A stretch of 18,082 nt of DNA from the NCBI GenBank assembly GCA_030626085.1, contig DAOUPQ010000014.1, positions 1 through 18,082 of the forward strand. Direction: 5' to 3'. The stretch's first letter is position 1; each line of letters begins with the position of its first letter. Positions 6,976 through 15,947 of this stretch are shown here, in pieces. The position numbers were made by a program, and so were the translations under genes. The DNA comes from Flavobacteriia bacterium (GTDB lineage Bacteria > Bacteroidota > Bacteroidia > Flavobacteriales > Flavobacteriaceae). The notes beneath the pieces were generated by a model. That model was not told the DNA's origin and made no database searches. It worked only from the letters and a program-made list of their open reading frames with translations.

Positions 6976-7674
6976 ATGATTGAAAAAAAATCGTTTTTCC
7001 TTTTTAAGGATAGCTTAAATGTCCTTGATGATTTATCAGATAAGAAGGCAGGAAAATTATTTAAAGCAATAAGGAATTACCAAGATAGCAACATAATGCC
7101 AAGTGAATTTTGGTTAAAAATGGCACTAAAACCTTTTGTTAATCAATTTATTAGAGATAATAAACAGTATGAAGCCATTTGTAAAAAAAACAAAAATAAT
7201 GGTGCTAAAGGTGGTCGTCCAAAAAAATTAATAAACCCAGTGGGTTATTTACCTACCCAAAAATCCCAGTTGGTAAATTCAAAACCCAAAAAAGCCGATA
7301 AGGAGAATGATAGTGAAAAGGATAAGGATAAAGGTAATGATAAAGTAGTGAGAAAGAATAAAATTTTTCTCCCTCCTACTTCTTTTGAATTGCATGATTA
7401 TTTTTTAAAAAAACTGGATGAAGAAAAAAAAGAAAAAAATTCTGCTGAAAAAGAAAAAATAGCTAAAAAAGAAACGGAAAAGTTTCTAAATTTTTATAAA
7501 AGTAATGGTTGGATGGTAGGTCAAAACCCTATGGCAGAATGGGAAAATGCAGCAGCAGGCTGGTTTGATAAAATTGATCAATTCAAAAAACAATCAAGAC
7601 CAGAACAAAAAGAGAATCTAACAGGAGCACAAGATTTTTCAATTTTTGTTAAAAATTCCATTTCACATGAATAA
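6976..7674 (+). CDS. Phage-type replication initiator candidate (DUF6291 / DnaD-like)
   Basis: This is a 232-aa protein. The N-terminal 80 or so residues carry the DUF6291-type pattern: KKSFFLFKDSLNVLDDLSD, then AGKLFKAIRNYQ, then a helix ending near NGAKGGRPKK. A lysine-rich, low-complexity linker follows (about 88-160). The C-terminal block FLNFYKSNGWMVGQNPM-EWENAAAGW matches the DnaD-like C-terminal motif of phage replisome organisers. Such proteins bind the origin and help load the helicase. The linker DNA carries a tandem repeat out of reading frame (7236-7293) that may be the origin itself. The next gene overlaps the 3' end by 8 bp. The role is inferred from motifs and neighbours. Confidence 0.7.
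   Translation: MIEKKSFFLFKDSLNVLDDLSDKKAGKLFKAIRNYQDSNIMPSEFWLKMALKPFVNQFIRDNKQYEAICKKNKNNGAKGGRPKKLINPVGYLPTQKSQLVNSKPKKADKENDSEKDKDKGNDKVVRKNKIFLPPTSFELHDYFLKKLDEEKKEKNSAEKEKIAKKETEKFLNFYKSNGWMVGQNPMAEWENAAAGWFDKIDQFKKQSRPEQKENLTGAQDFSIFVKNSISHE
7236..7293. repeat. Imperfect 29-bp tandem repeat inside the replication gene
   Basis: Two adjacent 29-bp units (7236-7264 and 7265-7293) agree at 21 positions. Both begin CCCAGT, have GGT at unit positions 8-10 and end CCCAAAAA. Because 29 is not a multiple of three, the two copies encode unrelated peptides, so any selection is on DNA. ATTTACC (7247-7253) and GGTAAAT (7272-7278) also form an inverted repeat. Origins embedded in the linker region of initiator genes are known in phages (lambda O is the classical case). 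This is a candidate iteron pair. Confidence 0.45.
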
Positions 7675-8425
7675 TTTACAAACCATACAAAATAATAATT
7701 TAGCTGTAACAAAAGTTAAAAAACCTTTACTGGCAATCTTAGAAAGTAAAAAACAATTAAGAGATTATAGTGAAATTGAAATAAATACAGTTTTAGCAAA
7801 TTTAACTATTCATTTACTTGATCTATTAGCAGTTAATAGTGGTAAAAAAGATCACCAAATTAAATTAATTGAATTTATTAAAGCATCAAACTTTAATTTA
7901 ACCATTGAAGAGATCAAACATGCCTTTAACCTTTTTGTACAGGGTGAATTTATTTTAAAACCTATGCAGCAACTCAATGCCGTTGTATTTGGACAGGTAA
8001 TGAAAGAATATAAAGCTTATAAAATTGAAAAATTAAGAGTTTACCGTCAAAAAAAGCAACTACACGAAAATCAAAAAGCTATTCCATCAAAACAAGATCA
8101 AGAAAGAATGTTAGATGAAGCCATTATGAATTTTTATTTAGAATATAAAAACACTGGAACAATCACTGGTATCACTTCACATATTTACGATTATTTATAT
8201 AATCAAGGTAGACTACCACAACACACCAAAAAGTTTAAATCAAAGATTCTAAAAAAAGCACAAACTATTGCTAAAAGTGAAGAGATGACTAATGCCACAA
8301 AAAGTATTGAATTACACAAAAATTTAAAAAATGTACTGGCAAACATTGAAGCTGGAAAATTTGATGGTTTAAAAACAATTTCTAAAAGACTTGTATTGAT
8401 TGAATACTTTAAAAATCAAAATTAA
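7667..8425 (+). CDS. Phage-type replication accessory protein (helicase-loader-like)
   Basis: This 252-aa protein is soluble and helical. Residues from about 65 to 125 read IEEIKHAFNLFVQGEF, LNAVVFGQVMKEYKAYK, a pattern I associate with Bacteroidota phage replication proteins (FELA-x-GK then a segment ending in FGxVM-AYK). A basic coiled-coil-like segment (RQKKQLHENQ) and a helical C-terminal domain follow. I see no ATPase P-loop. I chose ATG 7667, which overlaps the upstream gene by 8 bp, over a TTG 21 bp further upstream. The partnership with the DnaD-like protein suggests helicase loading at the island's origin. The function is inferred and the homology should be tested. Confidence 0.6.
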   Translation: MNNLQTIQNNNLAVTKVKKPLLAILESKKQLRDYSEIEINTVLANLTIHLLDLLAVNSGKKDHQIKLIEFIKASNFNLTIEEIKHAFNLFVQGEFILKPMQQLNAVVFGQVMKEYKAYKIEKLRVYRQKKQLHENQKAIPSKQDQERMLDEAIMNFYLEYKNTGTITGITSHIYDYLYNQGRLPQHTKKFKSKILKKAQTIAKSEEMTNATKSIELHKNLKNVLANIEAGKFDGLKTISKRLVLIEYFKNQN

Positions 8426-8446
8426 AATAATGATCACCCAATTAAA

Positions 8447-8617
8447 TATACGTATACAAAAGTGTATTACAATTGTAATATTCTTGTAATACAATTGTGG
8501 TACACACGTAAAAATCCGGTTGCAACCGGTAAACAAAAATTAGATGTTTAAAAGACAAATCCCTTATAAACATTACTAAAATTAAATATAACTATAATAA
8601 AATCCGGTTGCAACCGG
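8447..8617. promoter_or_regulatory. Palindrome cluster after the replication genes (candidate ori or operator)
   Basis: This 204-bp gap between genes carries five dyads. TATACGTATA is at 8447-8456. TATTACAATTGTAATA, a perfect 16-bp palindrome, is at 8465-8480. ACAATTGT recurs at 8469-8476 and 8491-8498, 22 bp apart. A 19-bp direct repeat, AAAAT plus the perfect palindrome CCGGTTGCAACCGG, occurs at 8511-8529 and 8599-8617, with start points 88 bp apart. The second copy ends 12 bp before the next gene. The GC-rich palindromes stand out sharply in this AT-rich DNA. They could be initiator sites of a replication origin or operators for the downstream gene. Confidence 0.6.
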
Positions 8618-8629
8618 CAAAACTTAACT

Positions 8630-9025
8630 ATGGATACAACAAATAAAAAAATGACATATTTTATAAATATTGTCAACCAATCAACTAGAGAATATTTAAA
8701 TATTTTACTAAATGACCAAACATCAAACCCTAAATTTTTAATGAAGATTCAGGTTCATAAAGCATTTGATGATATGAATTTACAAACAAAATCTCATGAT
8801 TTAGATTCATTTCAAAGGAATTTTATTCTTCAAATAAATTACTTTAATCGAAATGCTGTATTAAGATGGTTACAGGTAAAAAATAGTTTAAATATGGGTA
8901 ATACTCTTGATAAAAAAGATATAAATATTGTATTTGATCAAGTGGCTGAAAGTGTATTAAAGTACACTGATTTATCAGATGAAAAGCTGGCTACATTTGG
9001 AAAAACACACAATACAAAAGTATGA
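8630..9025 (+). CDS. Hypothetical protein downstream of the palindrome cluster
   Basis: I do not recognise this 131-aa protein. It appears all-helical and cytoplasmic, with a central segment rich in Phe and Asn (SFQRNFILQINYFNRNAVLRW). Its start lies 12 bp after the second CCGGTTGCAACCGG palindrome, so its expression is probably governed by whatever binds there. Its stop overlaps the next small gene by ATGA, implying coupling. A role in copy control, replication or partition is possible but not shown. Confidence 0.55.
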   Translation: MDTTNKKMTYFINIVNQSTREYLNILLNDQTSNPKFLMKIQVHKAFDDMNLQTKSHDLDSFQRNFILQINYFNRNAVLRWLQVKNSLNMGNTLDKKDINIVFDQVAESVLKYTDLSDEKLATFGKTHNTKV

Positions 9026-9186
9026 TACAAGACGAATTTACGGGTTTATATTACGACCCAACTTCAATAACTAATAATTTGATTAAGACCAATGATAAAA
9101 TAAAAACAAAAAATGGAGCAAAACATATTAAAAAGGGCAATTCAAATAAAGAGAAAGATTTTACTGGCTCCATATTAAATGAATAA
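9022..9186 (+). CDS. Small hypothetical protein, 54 aa
   Basis: This short ORF starts on the ATGA overlap with the preceding stop and reads MIQDEFTGLYYDPTS followed by a basic, asparagine-rich tail with KNGAKHIKKGN, ending ILNE. The overlap, the absence of internal stops and the terminator 48 bp downstream favour a real gene as the last of the replication region. There is no signal peptide or recognisable domain. Confidence 0.5.
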   Translation: MIQDEFTGLYYDPTSITNNLIKTNDKIKTKNGAKHIKKGNSNKEKDFTGSILNE

Positions 9187-9233
9187 TTGAGTATCATCCT
9201 TCATAATATCAATTACTATTCTACTTATTTCAC

Positions 9234-9268
9234 AAAACCTTTAAACATTCTTTAAAGGTTTTTGTTTT
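9234..9268 (+). terminator. Rho-independent terminator separating core from cargo
   Basis: AAAACCTTTAAA (9234-9245) pairs perfectly over 12 bp with TTTAAAGGTTTT (9251-9262) around the loop CATTC, followed by a T-rich tail. It should end transcription of the early/replication genes before the methylase operon. Confidence 0.8.
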
Positions 9269-9351
9269 TCACTGCTCTACTTTTTTGTAAATTGCTAAAA
9301 AAAGTATCCTAAAACATTGCATTAAAATTTATCAGTAATAATATTACAAAA

Positions 9352-12300
9352 ATGAGCAAATTATCCTCCCTAATTCAAGACTTTAGCAAATCTAATTTAA
9401 TCGCTTTTTTACGTCAAAATATAAACACTTTCAAACCTGAAGATGAAGATTTTGATTATCTCTTCCCGGACGATATTTTTGAAAAATATGAAAGTATTGA
9501 AAAAGTAGGTGAAGCTATTGTTGGTAGTGATGATTTAATTGTATTACTTTCCAAAACAACCGATCCTTTAACCAATCGCTCAGGAAAGAAAAATCAATAT
9601 GAAATAGCAAAAAAGATTCTTAAAATTGAAGTCAAAGATTCTGCTTTATTTGTTTTTTATGATGATGAAGGAAACTTTAGATTTAGTTTTATTAGAGCAA
9701 TTTACTTAGGCACAAGAAGAGATATTACCGATTATAAACGTTACACATATTTTGTATCACCAACACAAACCAACAAAACTTTCATCCATCAAATTGGTAA
9801 TTGCAGTTTTGATTCTTTAGATACTATTATTGAGGCGTTTAGTGTTGAACCTCTAAACAAACAATTCTATCAGGAAATTCAAAAATCATTCTATGGTCTT
9901 ATTGGTGGAAAAGTAAAAGTTGGTAGAAGTACCCAAGATTTTGACAACCAATTACAACTTCCTTCTGTTGATGTGGGTGAAAGAAAAGTGTATCAGGAAT
10001 TTGGGGTTAGATTAATTGGTCGTACCATTTTTTGCTGGTTCTTAAAAAATAAAAAATCTGAAACTGGTTTATCTTTAATTCCAGATAGTTGGTTATCTTC
10101 TAATACTGTTAAGGAAGAAAATAATCAACAACAAAATTACTACCATACTTTTTTAGAAAAGCTTTTCTTTTTGGTATTGAATAAAAAACAAGAAAATAGA
10201 GCATCTTATGATCTTCCTGACGGACATGAATTTATTCCTTTTTTAAATGGTGGTTTATTTGAGGTTCACATAGATGATTTCTTTCCAGTAAATAGCCAAG
10301 GGATTCATCAAATGATGTATAACTTAAAAATACCTAACCAATGGTTTAATGATCTTTTTGAAACATTGGAGCAATTCAACTTTACCATTGATGAAAACAG
10401 TATTAATGATGCCGAAGTAAGTATTGACCCTGAGATGTTAGGTACTATTTTTGAAAACCTTTTGGCAGAAATTGATCCGGATACTGAAAAAAGCGCTCGT
10501 AAAGCTACCGGTAGTTTTTATACGCCAAGAGAAATTGTAGATTACATGGTAGAACAATCATTAATCCAATATCTTAAAACCAAAACAGATATTGATAATG
10601 AAGATCAATTGCAACTTTTATTTAAAGAAGGTGGAGAAAATGAGTTTAATGATAATGAAACAGAATTATTACTTAAAGCGCTTAGTACGGTCAAAATACT
10701 TGACCCTGCTTGTGGTTCCGGTGCTTTTCCTATGGGAGCTTTACATAAAATAACCTTATCTCTTAAAAAATTAGATCCCAATGCCGAATGGTGGAAACAA
10801 CAGCAATTAAAAAAGATAGATAATGCACTGGTTCGAAAACAGTTGCGAAACAAATTAGATGAGGCAGATAATGACTATATCAGAAAATTAGGGGTAATAC
10901 AACACTCTATTTATGGGGTAGATATTCAACCCATTGCTACCGAAATATCTAAATTACGTAGCTTTTTATCATTGGTAATTGATGAAACTATTGATGATAC
11001 AGCTGAAAATCGAGGTGTAGTACCCTTACCTAATCTTGAATTTAAATTTGTTACGGCTAATACTTTAATTGGTTTGCCTAAAGAAAGTGGACAACAAGGG
11101 TTATTTGATAATTATGTAGAATTACAATTATTGGAACAATTAAGATCAGACTACTTACAAAGCTCTGGTAAGAAAAAAATAAAGATAAAAGACCGGTTTT
11201 TAAGAGTACAAAAAAGAGCCTTTAAAAATGAAAACAACCTTTTTGCTAACCACGAAAGCCGTAGTTATAAACTAATGAGCTGGAACCCTTTTAGCAACGA
11301 AGCTTCATCCTGGTTTGACCCACAATGGATGTATGGTGTTAAAACATTTGATATAGTAATTGGGAACCCACCTTACAGTGTTTTTCAAGGAAAAAGTAAA
11401 AAAGAGCTTATTCCAATAATGAAAAATAAAATATATGAAAAAGCTAAAGGCGGAAAAATTAATGCTTATGAATTATTTCTTTGTAGAGTTCCTACTTTAT
11501 TAAAAGTAAACGGAATTAATTGTCAAATCTTTCAAAATTCTTTTCTTGCAGATAATTCTTCTTCTGGAGTCAGAAAATATTATCTGCAAAAACAAAATAT
11601 TATATCAATCGATTCATATCCTGAAAGAGATGATCCAAAAAAAAGAGTTTTTGAAAAAGTAAAAATGAGCGTTTGTATCCTTTTAAGTAAAAATAAAGAA
11701 ATTAATAGTTATTCTTTTAAAGTTAACTTTTGGGATGATAAAAAGAAATCTAATGGTAAGTTCATTAAATACAATAACCAATCAATTATTGAATTTAATC
11801 CTGATTATGCTGTTATTTATAACTTAAATATTGATGAAAAAAAAATATTTGAAAAGTACTTTATTAAAAATAAAATTAAATATTCAGATTATTACAATTG
11901 TCTTGAAGGGGAACTTAATATGACCTTTCATAAAGACTATTTAAATGATAATGATAAAAATCCTTTAGTAGTAAAAGGTGCTCAAGTTCAAAGATACTTT
12001 ATTACAAAGAAACCAAGTCAAGGCGCAATAGAATATGTTGATAAAAATAGATATTTAAAAGATTATATAAAAAGTAAAAAATCACGACATCATAAGAAAA
12101 TTAGAATTGCAATGCAGGGTATTACAGGAGCAAACGATAAAATTAGGATTGTTTCAACTTTAATAGAAAAAGATATTTTTTTGGCAAATTCCTGTAATTA
12201 TATTATTTCAAGAGGTGATAATATAAATTATTCAATTACTTTTTTACTTGGTATATTTAATTCAAAATTTACTAATTGGATTTTTAGAAGAAGTAGCACT

Positions 12301-12540
12301 AACAGTAATGTAAATTGTTATGAAGTTAATAACCTTAAATTACCAAATATAAATATTCAAATATTTAATAAAATTGATAGATATGCCCATTTATCTTTAA
12401 GTGGTGAATCTACAGAATACCAAGATAAAATAGATTTATTAGTATATAAACTTTATGAATTAAGCTATAATGAAGTATTACTAATTGACCCTAATTTAAA
12501 TCTAACGATAGAAGAATACATAAATTATAGTATAGACTAA
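9352..12540 (+). CDS. Eco57I/TaqI-class adenine-specific DNA methyltransferase
   Basis: This 1062-aa protein is a predicted N6-adenine methyltransferase using S-adenosylmethionine. Motif X reads SFYTPREIVDYMV (388-400), motif I DPACGSGAFP (451-460), a YGVDIQP acidic loop is at 521-527, and catalytic motif IV NPPY is at 672-675. The C-terminal 300 or so residues end with the target-recognition style seen in TaqI/Eco57I-class enzymes (LGIFNSKFTNWIFRR near 990, then NLKLPNI). The 380-residue N-terminal part is helical; I could not find a clear PD-(D/E)xK nuclease motif, so cleavage may depend on the partner. Its TAA overlaps the helicase ATG by one base, so the two are translationally coupled. 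No convincing promoter was seen in the 85 bp between the terminator and the start. The length fits type IIG, ISP or PglX-like methylases. Confidence 0.88.
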   Translation: MSKLSSLIQDFSKSNLIAFLRQNINTFKPEDEDFDYLFPDDIFEKYESIEKVGEAIVGSDDLIVLLSKTTDPLTNRSGKKNQYEIAKKILKIEVKDSALFVFYDDEGNFRFSFIRAIYLGTRRDITDYKRYTYFVSPTQTNKTFIHQIGNCSFDSLDTIIEAFSVEPLNKQFYQEIQKSFYGLIGGKVKVGRSTQDFDNQLQLPSVDVGERKVYQEFGVRLIGRTIFCWFLKNKKSETGLSLIPDSWLSSNTVKEENNQQQNYYHTFLEKLFFLVLNKKQENRASYDLPDGHEFIPFLNGGLFEVHIDDFFPVNSQGIHQMMYNLKIPNQWFNDLFETLEQFNFTIDENSINDAEVSIDPEMLGTIFENLLAEIDPDTEKSARKATGSFYTPREIVDYMVEQSLIQYLKTKTDIDNEDQLQLLFKEGGENEFNDNETELLLKALSTVKILDPACGSGAFPMGALHKITLSLKKLDPNAEWWKQQQLKKIDNALVRKQLRNKLDEADNDYIRKLGVIQHSIYGVDIQPIATEISKLRSFLSLVIDETIDDTAENRGVVPLPNLEFKFVTANTLIGLPKESGQQGLFDNYVELQLLEQLRSDYLQSSGKKKIKIKDRFLRVQKRAFKNENNLFANHESRSYKLMSWNPFSNEASSWFDPQWMYGVKTFDIVIGNPPYSVFQGKSKKELIPIMKNKIYEKAKGGKINAYELFLCRVPTLLKVNGINCQIFQNSFLADNSSSGVRKYYLQKQNIISIDSYPERDDPKKRVFEKVKMSVCILLSKNKEINSYSFKVNFWDDKKKSNGKFIKYNNQSIIEFNPDYAVIYNLNIDEKKIFEKYFIKNKIKYSDYYNCLEGELNMTFHKDYLNDNDKNPLVVKGAQVQRYFITKKPSQGAIEYVDKNRYLKDYIKSKKSRHHKKIRIAMQGITGANDKIRIVSTLIEKDIFLANSCNYIISRGDNINYSITFLLGIFNSKFTNWIFRRSSTNSNVNCYEVNNLKLPNINIQIFNKIDRYAHLSLSGESTEYQDKIDLLVYKLYELSYNEVLLIDPNLNLTIEEYINYSID

Positions 12541-15500
12541 TGAGTAAAAATTTTATAACAAACAATCAAGATACAGCAACTTTAAAAAAGCGGTTAGAAA
12601 AGTTAATTTCTGCAAGTCAAGAGTTAAAGTTTTTAGTAGGCTTTTTCTATTTTTCAGGTTGGAAAGAGATCTATAAAAAGCTTCAAAGTAACAATGAAGT
12701 TACCATAAAAATATTGGTAGGCTTACAAGTAGATAAATACTTATCAAACATTGTAGAAGTAGGTTTAAAAGATGATACTCTAAGCAGTGAAGAACATTTT
12801 ACACACTTTATGAAATCTATGGGTTTTGCTATTAATAATGCCGAGATGGATAATGAGGCTTTTTATAATCAAATTACCTTTTTTATTCAGCTATTAGAAG
12901 AAGGTAGATTAATTATTCGTAAAACTTTAAACCCAAACCACGCTAAATTATATCTTTTCCAATTAGATAATCAGTATCAGGATCTATTCAATGTAAAAGG
13001 AGAGTTTATCACGGGAAGTAGTAATCTTACAAAAGCAGGTTTACATAATCAGGAAGAATTTAATGTAGAAATTAAGGATTATGGTTTTGAAAGTGCAGAG
13101 AAATATTTTGATGATCTATGGGATACAGCAGTACCTATCACTGAATCAGAAAATGGTACAAAAATCATAATTGATTTTTTAAAAAACAAAAGTCAGGCAT
13201 CATTGATTACACCTTTTGAAGCTTATGCATTAATATTAAAAACCTATATAGATTTACAAGATGTAATAAAAATTAGTGATGCTGTTGTACGCTTGTTAGA
13301 AGATAATGGTTTTGAAAAATATGCTTATCAAATAGATGCTGTAAATCAGGCGTTAAGTGTCATTGAAACCTATAATGGAGTTATCATTGCAGATGTGGTT
13401 GGTTTAGGTAAATCGGTTATTGCTTCATTAATTGCCAATCAGTTGGGCAAAAGAGGATTGATACTCTGCCCCCCGGGATTAATAGGTAACAAAAAAGAAA
13501 ATACGGGTTGGTATGAATATTGGAATAAATTCAAACTTTACAATTGGGATATTGAAAGCTCTGGTAATGTTGAAGCTCTGTCAGAAAGTATCATAAAAAA
13601 TAATTTAGAATATGAAGTTGTAATTATTGATGAGGCACATAGATTTAGAAATCAAGATACAGCTGCTTATGAAGCTTTATTAAATATTTGTAGAGGGAAG
13701 CAAGTTATTTTACTTACTGCAACACCTTTTAATAACTCCCCTGCCGATATATTTTCCTTATTAAAATTATTTATTGTTCCGGGACAATCCGGCATTACCA
13801 TTGAAACTGACTTGGAAGGTAGATTTAACTCTTATAATTATCGTTTCAAAAGACTTTCAAATATTATTAAAAATCATAACTCAAAAAAAGCAGATAATAG
13901 AAGAAAAGCAGAAAAAGATTATACAAAAATGTTTGGTTTACCGCTCCCTGTTGATATTCATATTGTTAAGGCCAACGTTAATGCGATGGCAAATGACATT
14001 AAAAATGTGATTACACCAGTTGTTATCAGAAGAAACAGATTAGATCTAAAAACCGATTTTGAATATAAAAAAGAAATTGAAAACCTATCGGAAGTTAGAG
14101 ATCCTGTGGAGCAATTTTATGAATTGAGTGAAGAACAATCCGATTTCTATAATAATATTATTACAGATTATTTTAGTGAAGATGGTTTGTTTAAAGGTGC
14201 AATTTATAAGCCTTTTGAATATGAAACCCCACCAAAAGAAGAGGAAAAGTTAAGTATAGATGATAATAGAGTGTTCCAACAACAACGTAACTTATTTGAC
14301 TTTATGAGAAGATTGTTGGTGAAAAGATTTGAAAGTTCATTTGGTGCATTTGAAAAAAGTATCGAGCGTTTTTTAAGAACCAATAGAATGGTTTTATCAT
14401 TTATTGAACACTCAGGTAAGTATATTTTAGACAGAAAAGTAATTGAACAAATTTATGATGACGATGATGGCGCTGATGATTTTACTTTAGATGCTATTGA
14501 GGAAGCATTAGAAGAATTTAAAAGGAATGTACTAAATAAAACATCTCCAAAGCATACAAAAATATATGAAGTAGAAGATTTTTATTATAAAGATAAATTC
14601 TTTGAAGATATTAAAAACGATATTAAGCTTTTTGAAAAAATTGAAACTGAAATTAAGGAATTGAACTTGGTGAATAATGATCCAAAAAGATCAGAAGTTT
14701 TGACTCAGATTAAAGATGTATTAAGTAAAGAATCAAATCCCAAAAGAAAGATTATACTTTTTACTGAATATACAGATACAGTAAGACATTTGGAGCCTTA
14801 TTTTAAAAAAGAACTTAGCAGGGTTCTCTTTTGTGATGGGAATATCACCAAGAAATTTGCGTCCACATTAGAAGCTAATTTTAATGCTATAGCAGACGAA
14901 CCAAAAAATGATTTTGATGTTTTAATAACTAGTGATAAACTCTCTGAAGGTTTTAATTTAAACAGAGCAGGTTTAATTATTAATTATGATATTCCTTGGA
15001 ATCCTACAAGAGTAATACAACGAGTTGGTAGGATTAACAGAATGAGTAAAAAGGTATTTGATGAATTATTTATTTATAATTTTTTCCCGACAGATCAAGG
15101 TGCAGATATAGTAAAAAGTAGAGAAATCGCTCAACAAAAAATGTTTTTGATACATAGTGCATTAGGGGAAGATGCAAAAATGTTTGATGCAAATGAAAAC
15201 CCTACTCCAAGTGGTTTATTTACAAAAATGAATAGCAATCCCGAAGAAAATGAAGAATTGAGTATCAATACAGTTATCAGAAATGATTACAATGAGATTT
15301 TATCTGAATATCCTGAAATAATTGATAAAATTGATAAATTACCAAACAGAACCAAAACAGCCAAGTTATTTGAAAAGAATAATGTAGTTATGCTAAGAAA
15401 AAAAGGAATGGCTTTATTTTCTGTAATACATAATTATGAAGATGAAAAACCGGATAACAGACCTACAGAAAAGACTTTCGGTGAATTTATTGAATTTGTA

Positions 15501-15935
15501 AAGTGCACACCGAAAGATGAAAGGCAATCATTAACAAAAGCTTTTTGGAAATCATACGAAGAAATAAAAAATTACAACCCAAAATATAGATCTGGCACAT
15601 CAGAAGTTGCTTTAGAAAGCAAAGCCAATATTGCTTTAAAATCACTTTTAAAAGAAAAGAGAGATGATTTAGACAGGGGAATTGTAGAGTTTATAGGTAC
15701 ACTGCTTACAGACATTAAAAAATATAAAACACTTTCAAAATTTACCTTGCGAAGATTAAAATTAGGTAAAGGCAAAAATAGATATGATGAACTAATTAAA
15801 AATATCATAGAAATTAGAAGAAAATTAGGCTCAAATTATTTAGATATAATTTTAAGTAGAAATAGTAATATTGAAGATGATGTTATCATTGCTGTAGGGA
15901 ATTTCAAGGATGAAACCAATAAAAAAGATAAATAA
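12540..15935 (+). CDS. PLD-nuclease/SNF2-type helicase fusion
   Basis: This 1131-aa protein pairs a phospholipase-D-type domain with a superfamily 2 helicase. In the N-terminal domain (about 1-200) the HxK motif is H134-x-K136, followed by GSSNLTKAG at 159-167 and an acidic residue near 173, the usual single-copy PLD nuclease set. The helicase starts near 255 with a Q-like motif (YAYQIDAV). Walker A is VVGLGKS (286-292), DEAH is at 364-367, and TATPFNN at 393-399. Motif V/VI follows, with SEGFNLNRA (802-810) and QRVGRINR (827-834). The likely role is ATP-driven translocation on DNA with nuclease activity as the restriction partner of the upstream methylase. Single-HxK PLD domains usually work as dimers. 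The closest named parallels are DISARM and LlaGI-like systems, but the gene set here differs. Confidence 0.88.
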   Translation: MSKNFITNNQDTATLKKRLEKLISASQELKFLVGFFYFSGWKEIYKKLQSNNEVTIKILVGLQVDKYLSNIVEVGLKDDTLSSEEHFTHFMKSMGFAINNAEMDNEAFYNQITFFIQLLEEGRLIIRKTLNPNHAKLYLFQLDNQYQDLFNVKGEFITGSSNLTKAGLHNQEEFNVEIKDYGFESAEKYFDDLWDTAVPITESENGTKIIIDFLKNKSQASLITPFEAYALILKTYIDLQDVIKISDAVVRLLEDNGFEKYAYQIDAVNQALSVIETYNGVIIADVVGLGKSVIASLIANQLGKRGLILCPPGLIGNKKENTGWYEYWNKFKLYNWDIESSGNVEALSESIIKNNLEYEVVIIDEAHRFRNQDTAAYEALLNICRGKQVILLTATPFNNSPADIFSLLKLFIVPGQSGITIETDLEGRFNSYNYRFKRLSNIIKNHNSKKADNRRKAEKDYTKMFGLPLPVDIHIVKANVNAMANDIKNVITPVVIRRNRLDLKTDFEYKKEIENLSEVRDPVEQFYELSEEQSDFYNNIITDYFSEDGLFKGAIYKPFEYETPPKEEEKLSIDDNRVFQQQRNLFDFMRRLLVKRFESSFGAFEKSIERFLRTNRMVLSFIEHSGKYILDRKVIEQIYDDDDGADDFTLDAIEEALEEFKRNVLNKTSPKHTKIYEVEDFYYKDKFFEDIKNDIKLFEKIETEIKELNLVNNDPKRSEVLTQIKDVLSKESNPKRKIILFTEYTDTVRHLEPYFKKELSRVLFCDGNITKKFASTLEANFNAIADEPKNDFDVLITSDKLSEGFNLNRAGLIINYDIPWNPTRVIQRVGRINRMSKKVFDELFIYNFFPTDQGADIVKSREIAQQKMFLIHSALGEDAKMFDANENPTPSGLFTKMNSNPEENEELSINTVIRNDYNEILSEYPEIIDKIDKLPNRTKTAKLFEKNNVVMLRKKGMALFSVIHNYEDEKPDNRPTEKTFGEFIEFVKCTPKDERQSLTKAFWKSYEEIKNYNPKYRSGTSEVALESKANIALKSLLKEKRDDLDRGIVEFIGTLLTDIKKYKTLSKFTLRRLKLGKGKNRYDELIKNIIEIRRKLGSNYLDIILSRNSNIEDDVIIAVGNFKDETNKKDK

Positions 15936-15947
15936 ACGTTAAAAATA

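Noticed and set aside
7646..7666. TTG start for the second replication gene
   Set aside because: An ATG at 7667 gives a short natural overlap of 8 bp; the TTG extension has no support.
8447..8617. CRISPR array
   Set aside because: There are only two copies of the 19-bp palindromic element, with a single 69-bp interval and no cas genes.
10605..10853. Leftward ORF inside the methylase gene
   Set aside because: It is antisense to the conserved methylase motif I region; its apparent Cys/Phe-rich protein is a shadow.
13774..14010. Short ORF inside the helicase gene
   Set aside because: It is a different frame of a continuous conserved helicase, with no domain of its own.
9352..15935. DISARM or BREX assignment
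   Set aside because: DrmA, DrmB, BrxC and PglZ homologues are all absent; only the methylase and PLD-helicase parts are shared.
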